64,000 nt of DNA. Source: Plecoglossus altivelis (Eukaryota; Chordata; Actinopteri; Osmeriformes; Plecoglossidae). Under the pieces are notes generated by a model. It did no database searches. It was not told the DNA's origin and worked only from the letters and a program-made list of their open reading frames with translations. The stretch is taken from positions 13,610,608-13,674,607 of the forward strand of contig BROE01000016.1 of NCBI GenBank assembly GCA_036571765.1, read 5' to 3'. Below, one piece after another: positions 60,101 through 64,000 of the stretch (positions within the stretch are counted from its first letter, which is position 1; every line of letters starts with the position of its first letter). Both the position numbers and the translations under genes were made by a program.

Positions 60101-60611
60101 GTTATAACCAAGCTCTTGGCTAAAAATCCGGTCTGTTTGTCTTTTATCTAGAAATCCGGAGAATGAACATTTTACACAACGTTACGTACATTGTATAAGA
60201 TATTTCATTTGATAATAGTACCTGATCTTTGAGTTGGCGTTGCACAACTGGAAGCTGTAATATGTATTGCAGTCTATCAACGGTGAGTTCTCGATTCTGA
60301 TCTAAATTTAGATCATAACTGTGGAATGAAAGTCAAGATCATCGGAAGTTACTATGCATCTTAACGATAGCAGTTATATAGTTGACTACAACAGTTGGCA
60401 TAAGGTTGTATCCAGCGAAAACAAACCTGCTCGTTTTAAATAGTTCGCAATGAGATATTGCATTCCTTATGGAATCTTTGATTTCCCAAAATTCCCCATC
60501 AAGATATCTTGCAAGGCTGCTTGGAGAAGTACTCATGGCAATCGATGTTTCATACATTCCAGTTTGCGATGATATATCCATGTTGCTCAATGAATTGCTT
60601 CTTGACAGCAT
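47424..60611 (-). CDS. acoxl: Acyl-CoA oxidase-like protein (ACOX family), complete
   Basis: Acyl-CoA oxidases are FAD flavoproteins that start peroxisomal beta-oxidation, forming trans-2-enoyl-CoA and hydrogen peroxide. Nineteen - strand exons join without frameshift: 60611-60427, 60318-60222, 60147-60061, 59912-59826, 59715-59617, 59394-59280, 58970-58884, 58787-58715, 58449-58317, 57259-57225, 56174-56058, 55556-55403, 54728-54639, 54035-53926, 53690-53579, 53342-53255, 51783-51713, 49936-49835, 47633-47424 (683 residues). Family motifs: FAMTERGHGSNVRGIQTEA (160-178; FAD/substrate region), GLHGVDNG, RRQFGP, ECRECTGG and FVTFEGDN (441-448), whose Glu445 aligns with the ACOX catalytic base. 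The last three residues are SKL, a canonical PTS1. An in-frame TGA upstream closes the N-terminus. Linkage to bcl2l11 favours ACOXL over ACOX1/3. No key residue is obviously missing. Confidence 0.94.
47884..47931. repeat. Perfect inverted repeat, 22-bp arms, 4-nt loop
   Basis: Arms 47884-47905 and 47910-47931 are exactly complementary, loop TAGG. It lies in acoxl intron 18, about 250 nt before the last exon's acceptor. Confidence 0.97.
48007..48030. repeat. Poly-G run
   Basis: About 22 Gs broken by T, in acoxl intron 18 (poly-C in the transcript). Length probably unreliable. Confidence 0.9.
48925..49024. repeat. (CA)n compound microsatellite
   Basis: CA units with ATGCG, GTACATA and CATGTACA steps in acoxl intron 18. 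Confidence 0.95.
49835..49936 (-). CDS. acoxl: acoxl exon 18
   Basis: Residues 581-614, FCLLHGTSLVFQERAWYLEH then HYLTPATSRQLRTQ. The acceptor TTACCAG is preceded by a UG repeat of about 25 nt. Confidence 0.9.
50309..50340. repeat. (GT)n microsatellite
   Basis: In acoxl intron 17. Confidence 0.95.
51651..51701. repeat. (CA)n next to acoxl exon 17 donor
   Basis: UG repeat in the transcript, starting about 12 nt after the exon 17 donor. Confidence 0.95.
51713..51783 (-). CDS. acoxl: acoxl exon 17
   Basis: Residues 558-580, TLEQFALAIQECPVEEDCTL then LTK. The donor GTGCGC passes into a UG repeat. Confidence 0.88.
52217..52293. repeat. (TCTCTCTG)n repeat
   Basis: An octamer-like TCTCTCTG unit repeated with drift in acoxl intron 16. 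Confidence 0.92.
52607..53109. repeat. 25-bp minisatellite, 20 copies
   Basis: Twenty head-to-tail units (503 bp) with core CCATGTAGCTGCAG preceded by GGGAA and followed by AACACA. Most differ at one to three positions; two carry small insertions. No unique spacers, so it is not CRISPR-like. It lies in acoxl intron 16. On the - strand it reads open in all three frames because 25 is not a multiple of 3. Confidence 0.97.
53168..53233. repeat. Perfect inverted repeat, 32-bp arms, 2-nt spacer
   Basis: Left arm 53168-53199 and right arm 53202-53233 are exactly complementary around AG. It begins 21 nt downstream of the acoxl exon 16 donor in the transcript. Confidence 0.97.
53255..53342 (-). CDS. 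acoxl: acoxl exon 16
   Basis: Residues 528-556, VERNKEPFFDAWNSCLHHVT then CLAMAHIHR. AWNxCLxxxTxLAxAHxxR is ACOX-like. A perfect hairpin starts 21 nt inside the following intron. Confidence 0.9.
53579..53690 (-). CDS. acoxl: acoxl exon 15
   Basis: Residues 491-527, ILGFSVDKVTELSFLFKALA then YRERVLQRSLAARLY, in the C-terminal helical domain. Confidence 0.9.
53926..54035 (-). CDS. acoxl: acoxl exon 14
   Basis: Residues 454-489, VVVRELMSQYTKQMSG then NMLGRLISTWSG. The acceptor GTCCAG follows a UG repeat of about 65 nt with almost no pyrimidine tract. Length 110 nt, so skipping would shift the frame. Confidence 0.88.
54043..54110. repeat. (CA)n next to acoxl exon 14 acceptor
   Basis: UG repeat of about 65 nt in the transcript, ending about 8 nt before the exon 14 acceptor. 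Confidence 0.95.
54639..54728 (-). CDS. acoxl: acoxl exon 13 (catalytic Glu)
   Basis: Residues 424-453, GFMMENRIPGLKCDSDVF then VTFEGDNVVMLQ. Glu445 in TFEGDN is the counterpart of the general base of ACOX1. Confidence 0.95.
54925..55012 (-). mobile_element. tRNA-derived SINE fragment or tRNA pseudogene
   Basis: On the - strand an A-box-like TGGCTTACTGGGT (54985-54997) and a B-box-like GGTTTGATTCC (54936-54946) are about 40 nt apart, the layout of an RNA polymerase III promoter. No clear cloverleaf, tail or target duplication was found. It lies in acoxl intron 12. Confidence 0.5.
55403..55556 (-). CDS. acoxl: acoxl exon 12
   Basis: Residues 373-423, ending LACLQECRECTGGM. The donor is GTGTGT, the start of a short UG repeat, and is a weak match to consensus. 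Confidence 0.92.
55719..56057. repeat. Minisatellite of 19-20 bp units, abutting acoxl exon 11
   Basis: Units such as GTGGAGGCTGAGTTACCTA and GTAGAGGCCGAGTTACCAG alternate with a TGTGTGACCCT variant. In the transcript each GTTACC unit gives GGTAAC, like the true exon 11 donor, which is the last unit of the array. Confidence 0.93.
56058..56174 (-). CDS. acoxl: acoxl exon 11
   Basis: Residues 334-371, RRQFGPKDKDEVKIMEHQTQ then YVRLMPHLAAALAL. Its donor (CCAG, GTAACT) is the first of a series of similar sites repeated in the adjoining minisatellite. Confidence 0.94.
56246..56269. repeat. (GT)n microsatellite
   Basis: In acoxl intron 10. Confidence 0.95.
56807..57022. repeat. Purine minisatellite GGAGAAATGGAGGGAGG
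   Basis: Units of about 16-24 bp built from GAGAAATGGAGGGAGGGG in acoxl intron 10, starting about 200 nt after the 35-nt exon 10. Polypyrimidine in the transcript, polypurine on +. Confidence 0.93.
57225..57259 (-). CDS. acoxl: acoxl exon 10 (35-nt microexon)
   Basis: Residues 322-332, LGLLIAVRYSH, plus two bases. The frame of exons 9 and 11 requires it and the peptide fits the family (xxxIAxRYSxxRRQFG). Acceptor TTCCACAG, donor GTATAT. Confidence 0.9.
58317..58449 (-). CDS. acoxl: acoxl exon 9
   Basis: Residues 278-321, FGSVSADGQYSSPIQNKSRR then FNAMLAALTPTRLGLT. The acceptor is preceded by about 50 nt of UG-rich sequence rather than a plain polypyrimidine tract. Confidence 0.93.
58715..58787 (-). 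CDS. acoxl: acoxl exon 8
   Basis: Residues 254-276. GLHGVDNGILIFDQVRIPRE matches the ACOX GLNGVDNG...VRIPRENLL segment. Confidence 0.94.
58884..58970 (-). CDS. acoxl: acoxl exon 7
   Basis: Residues 225-252, PHCFIVPIRDKHNVMFTGVT then AIDMKHKE. HxFIVPIRD is an ACOX signature. Confidence 0.94.
59018..59204. repeat. CT-rich low-complexity tract
   Basis: CCCTCCCTCCCT and CTCTCTCTC text fills more than half of the 309-nt acoxl intron 6. Polypurine in the transcript. Confidence 0.93.
59280..59394 (-). CDS. acoxl: acoxl exon 6
   Basis: Residues 186-223, EFIIHTPCEDAQKMYIGNSM then KGHYATVFAQLIIHGEVQ. Its acceptor is preceded by a long CT-rich tract (59405-59475). Confidence 0.93.
59405..59475. repeat. 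GA-rich tract before acoxl exon 6
   Basis: In the transcript this is a CU-rich tract ending just before the exon 6 acceptor, an unusually long polypyrimidine tract. Confidence 0.92.
59617..59715 (-). CDS. acoxl: acoxl exon 5 (flavin-site motif)
   Basis: Residues 153-185. FAMTERGHGSNVRGIQTEA is the most diagnostic acyl-CoA oxidase stretch. The usual Cys before FAMTE is Met here, and the usual Leu after MTE is Arg. Confidence 0.95.
59826..59912 (-). CDS. acoxl: acoxl exon 4
   Basis: Residues 124-152, LGVVCGLFGGAVTNLGCHEQ then KTKWYLPVT. Family pattern LFGGAVxxLG is clear. Confidence 0.92.
60061..60147 (-). CDS. acoxl: acoxl exon 3
   Basis: Residues 95-123, IKDKQTGFLAKSLVITELVC then SADMSTGVK. 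Acceptor TTTCTAG, donor GTAAAA. Confidence 0.9.
60222..60318 (-). CDS. acoxl: acoxl exon 2
   Basis: Residues 63-94, YDLNLDQNRELTVDRLQYIL to LKDQ, the N-terminal helical region. Confidence 0.88.
60427..60611 (-). CDS. acoxl: acoxl exon 1 (start exon)
   Basis: Residues 1-61. The first in-frame ATG (60611) has poor context (T at -3, C at +4). Met11 at 60581-60579, in AACATGG, is stronger and may be the real start, giving 673 residues. A short upstream ORF starts at 60631 and overlaps the first ATG. Confidence 0.8.
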
Positions 60612-60631
60612 AAAAATGTACTCTCCCCCAT
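60587..60631 (-). other. Upstream ORF overlapping acoxl start
   Basis: ATG at 60631 opens a 14-codon ORF that ends in TGA at 60589-60587, past the first acoxl ATG (60611) and before Met11 (60581). +4 is G, -3 is T. If the transcript includes this region it would favour initiation at Met11. Confidence 0.45.
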
Positions 60632-61079
60632 TCAACTTCCGTATGTCTGGATGATGTCACCCATTGATGTTGTGCATCTGTGTTGGACACATTGTGCGAG
60701 ACGAATTCGCACCGTACACTCAGTTCCCTCTAAAGTGTCCAACTGAAGCGCGTAGGTAAAAGTATAGAACACAATCATATCTACTTTGTAATAATATAGC
60801 CGATAAAGGCTTATAAAGGTTTTGTGGTGATTCCATAACAGGAGTCTTGAATTGAGAACTGTCACAGGCTACTGACATGAATTTGGATATGGCAAGAATA
60901 CGCCCGAGCCCAAAGCTGTTGCGTTGCAATATGAGAATTATATCAGATTTAAAAAAACATGTCAATTGTCGTTTTAAAGACTGAACCCCATCTTAATGGG
61001 CAGGAAGTGATTTGATGTTGAATCGAGCCAAATCTACTGATCATCATTATTAAACACCCCAAAAACACAAGAATATCTG

Positions 61080-61441
61080 TCTGAAAAAAACTTTTTATTT
61101 AACATGTTGAAGTTCAGTGATATAAAAACAAATTGTACAAGTTGTATATAAAATCTAGAGGTTTATATGTTACTATGTATTTTCCAATGTCACAGTTTCA
61201 CAAAGAGGATATGTCCTTGAGTAGCTACAGTGTAGTATTGTATGGAGGTTTTGTACAGTGATGCGTAACTGGTAGATTCTCTTTTGTGTCCTATATGCAC
61301 GACCCTCCATCCCATCCCTTCCTTGGTCTTCCTTGTCCTGACCCTGGTGTGAGCTGAAGGTCAGATTTTGTGATAGAACGACACATGCTGTTTGACACGG
61401 CTAATTCATACACAAGTAGGGCGTCTCCTTGTGCTCACGGC
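61080..61441 (-). other. sult6b1: sult6b1-like 3' untranslated region
   Basis: Non-coding stretch from the TAG stop to just past the AATAAA. About 470 nt then separate it from the acoxl start codon, leaving a compact tandem arrangement. Confidence 0.6.
61094..61099 (-). terminator. sult6b1: sult6b1-like poly(A) signal AATAAA
   Basis: AATAAA on the - strand (TTTATT on +), about 345 nt after the stop codon. Confidence 0.65.
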
Positions 61442-61569
61442 CTACTTGCAGTGCAGGTCGTAGTTCAATTTGGCTCCTAGTTTGGTGCCTGCTAGGTGCT
61501 TCTGGAAAGCTGCATCCATCTCTTGACTCTGAGCTGGGCTGAAGTGATTCTTCCAGTCCCCTACCTCCC
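61442..61569 (-). CDS. sult6b1: sult6b1-like last exon with stop
   Basis: EVGDWKNHFSPAQSQEMDAA to YDLHCK and TAG. A CA repeat (transcript strand) lies 34-51 nt upstream of its acceptor. Confidence 0.93.
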
Positions 61570-63324
61570 CTGGGGACATGGATAATAAACCAAAACATTT
61601 GAGTGTGTGTGTGTGTGTGTGGGGGGGGGGATATGAGATGGAAAAAAGAAACTGTTAAAACCATCGGTTGTTTTTAAGGCAGAGTGATAAATTAGCTGAT
61701 AGAATCATTTTCATGAACAGGAAAATCATCTGCACCCCCCCTTTACATGTTCACTGGGTTAATTGAAATACACTACGCTGCATGCATCACCTGCAAACTA
61801 TGCACATAGCATGCATGGGACTTTTCAAGTAGCAGCATGACAATCATGTCGCCACAATGTAGTCCTGTTAACAGATACAGCCTATATTAAACTGCCAAGG
61901 CAGCACATACAATCCAGTACAGTACGTTACTGTATGATTATGAGAGGTTGTCTAAGGTTGTGCAGGTACTATAGGCTTAATCTATAGGATCCACACCACA
62001 AAAAGTCAATAAGTGACGAACGTGACATGACCAGCTCATTATGAGCAGTAAAAAGTGTGCATGTAACAAGGATGGTTTGCTGAATACAGGGTTATACGAC
62101 CAATGAGTAATGCATTCAACTTGAAGAGAAGGCGGAGGAGGTTGTATTTAAGGACATTTGAAGAACACAGGACAGGGCTTGTTTTGTGTACCTACAATTC
62201 TAAACACATTGTTTCTAAACACACAAAACATAGGCACGCAGCTCTGACAAACATACATACAGCATGACACATTCCACAATCTACAGGAGTGTTTGTATGC
62301 AGGCACACCAAAACAAACACACACCCAAACACACACACATACCCAAACACACACACACACAAACACACACACCCAAACACACACACAAGAATCCACACAC
62401 CTTTCCTGAAGAAGATGTTTCCCATCTGTCCGTGGGAGTCCTTGGAGCTCTCTTTCATTGCATTAAAGGTGCTCTCCTGAGTAATGGCCTGGACTTGAGA
62501 GTCAGTCAGATTGAAGCCAAAGAATTCGGCCACTTGACGCACACCTTTATGGAGATCCTGAGGGAGACAAAATAAGACATCATCAATCTCTAAATATCAC
62601 CTTCAGGGTATATCATGTAACATACACTCTAAACCATTTCAAATAAATACTGTGAGTAATAATATGTCATACAATAATACTAATAATATGTTTGTCTATA
62701 TATGAAGCCGATGGAGGTAAACATGACCTGTTTGAGGTCTTCAAAAGTCACTATCATCACATTGGGGTCGTCCATCTTCTTCTCCCAGGCCAGTGCGTGA
62801 TCAAAGTACGAACCCCATGGAACTAGAACCAGGTAAACATATGGATCAGAGGCTGGGTTTTTTTTCCTCAGGATCTCACTGACAAGACAAACTTAGGTTG
62901 GTAAAAACATGCTTCAGTGAAACCTACAAAATGATATGAGAAGATGATCACATCCAGATGTGTCTCAAAGTGGTACGAGGCAGCGACTAGAGAACAGAGC
63001 TGCAGTTGACACAGTTGCCTTACTGTCCTTATCCATATTAAATGCATTTTATTGGTAATCGACAAACAAGACTTTCTTTGTTTTAGTGTTGTTGTTGGTC
63101 TCTCAGTGTAAAAATGTATTTGTGAGGATTGTGAGTTTGCTCTGGTGCTTGTCCACAGCGTGTGTGAGTGCACATGGAGAAAAACACTGTAAAGTACCTT
63201 CCCCACTCATGAACCGTGAGTAGAAGTTGTCCCAGGACTCAGCGTTGGGGAGAACAGGGTTCTTGTTTGAAAAGTGGTAGAAGGAGACCAGTGTGTCTTT
63301 TGGGTTCCTGAAAATGACCAGCGT
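61442..63324 (-). CDS. sult6b1: Cytosolic sulfotransferase, SULT6B1-like, 3' part
   Basis: Cytosolic sulfotransferases move sulfonate from PAPS to small hydroxyl or amine acceptors. Four - strand exons are visible: 63324-63198, 62822-62728, 62557-62401 and 61569-61442, joined in frame into the C-terminal 168 residues or so of a protein normally near 300. PAPS-binding signatures are present: RNPKDTLVSFYHF (3'-phosphate loop, with its Arg and Ser), STFNAMKE and the C-terminal FFRKGEVGDWKNHF (RKG motif). The dimer motif KxxxTVxxxE is degenerate (KNHFSPAQSQ). The ending LAGTKLGAKLNYDLHC resembles SULT6B1 as I remember it. The 5' exons lie beyond the right edge. Subfamily assignment is less certain than family. 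Confidence 0.87.
61603..61630. repeat. (GT)9 plus poly-G
   Basis: CA repeat in the transcript strand, near the 3' end of the last sult6b1-like intron. Confidence 0.95.
62310..62398. repeat. (CA)n with CCAAA steps
   Basis: UG repeat in the transcript, filling the 5' end of the last sult6b1-like intron from the donor onward. Confidence 0.95.
62401..62557 (-). CDS. sult6b1: sult6b1-like exon (RKG motif)
   Basis: 52 codons, DLHKGVRQVAEFFGFNL to GNIFFRK. The donor GTGTGT is itself the start of a UG repeat and is a weak consensus match. Confidence 0.93.
62728..62822 (-). CDS. sult6b1: sult6b1-like exon
   Basis: VPWGSYFDHALAWEKKMDD then VMIVTFEDLKQ. WGSYFDHxxAWE and FEDLK are SULT-family positions. 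Acceptor TTCTAG, donor GTCATG. Confidence 0.93.
63198..63324 (-). CDS. sult6b1: sult6b1-like exon, first visible (PAPS loop)
   Basis: TLVIFRNPKDTLVSFYHFSN then WDNFYSRFMSGE. RNPKDxxVS is the PAPS 3'-phosphate loop. The exon upstream of it is outside the window: 63325-64000 shows only intron-like sequence. Confidence 0.93.
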
Positions 63325-64000
63325 CTGTTTGCAACCAACACAGATGGATTAATCTCAATTCAATTGAGCTTTACTAGTCCCCTTAGGGCACTGCATAGCT
63401 GAATTACAGGCCAGTGTAAGCTATTCTGAGACATGATTCTCTGAACATGCTTTAGATCCCAGGGGACATTTTAGGAAATAATTGAAAATCACAGTGTGTC
63501 CTCTGCCAGACAAGTGATCTAGTATCAAGTGTGATGAGAAGGTGGAACCCTTCAGAATGCCATTTTTGTTCAATTAACAGAGCTCAGTGCTGATTTGTGT
63601 TGCAGGCACTATACGGCATGACTATACAGTATGTTGTCTAGCATGGCTTCTATAGGAGAGAACTCAGGCCTCTTAAAGCAACAGGATGTGAGGTCGCTGC
63701 CCTCTTACATCACAACATGGGAATGATTGCTTCTGTTACAATGGAATTTTCAGCAATCAAAAAAGGAAGTGCAGGTCATTAAACTCCACTGGCGCAGTCA
63801 ACGTTTAGACTAAAAGAAACGCTATACAGTATGTACTAAACAGAAATTACGACAACTTTTTCTTTCAGGTCCCATGAAAGAGTGGGTATTCCATAAACTT
63901 TTGGAGATAGAGAAAATGCATCATGCGAGCAAAACCTTTAGTGATCAGAAAGATATGCATATAAAACAAGCACTCAGAACCACACAACAGGAACAGACAA
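63325..64000. other. Intron of the sult6b1-like gene, no exon seen
   Basis: AT-rich, no exon with sulfotransferase resemblance on the - strand. The gene continues past the right edge. Confidence 0.6.

Overview
The window is vertebrate nuclear DNA, almost certainly from a ray-finned (teleost) fish. Genes are split into short exons with GT-AG introns, CA/GT and CT/GA microsatellites are everywhere, a degraded Tc1-like transposon is present, and the protein sequences look fish-like. I cannot name the species. No prokaryotic, organellar or viral gene was recognised.

Four protein-coding genes are supported. (1) anapc1, + strand, 1195-4986: the last eight visible exons (307 residues) of the APC/C scaffold subunit; the 5' part lies outside the window. 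(2) bcl2l11 (Bim), - strand, 45059-36699: complete, four coding exons, 217 residues, with dynein-light-chain motif, phospho-degron-like segment, BH3 helix and hydrophobic tail. (3) acoxl, - strand, 60611-47424: complete, 19 coding exons, 683 residues, an acyl-CoA oxidase family protein ending in the peroxisomal signal SKL. (4) a cytosolic sulfotransferase, sult6b1-like, - strand, 63324-61442: the last four exons only. All reading frames join without a break across every intron listed.

Layout: anapc1 3' end (1-5.4 kb); about 29 kb with no recognisable coding exon (5.4-34.5 kb); bcl2l11 with a probable long 3' UTR (34.5-45.1 kb); a probable promoter and short intergenic stretch (45.1-47.4 kb); acoxl (47.4-60.6 kb); the 3' half of sult6b1 (61.1-63.3 kb). 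sult6b1, acoxl and bcl2l11 are head-to-tail on the - strand and converge on anapc1. The ANAPC1/BCL2L11/ACOXL neighbourhood is the same as in mammals as I remember it, so this is old, conserved microsynteny. The genes do not form a pathway: mitotic ubiquitin ligase, apoptosis trigger, peroxisomal lipid oxidation and sulfo-conjugation.

I found no convincing new gene system. The most interesting structure is in the introns. Several acoxl splice sites lie directly in UG repeats. One sulfotransferase intron has a UG repeat at its 5' end and a CA repeat at its 3' end that could pair. A minisatellite repeats the acoxl exon 11 splice donor. Two perfect long hairpins (32-bp and 22-bp arms) and a 20-copy 25-bp minisatellite lie in acoxl introns. 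Exon boundaries were read by eye from splice consensus and reading frame. No alignment, folding or database search was run.
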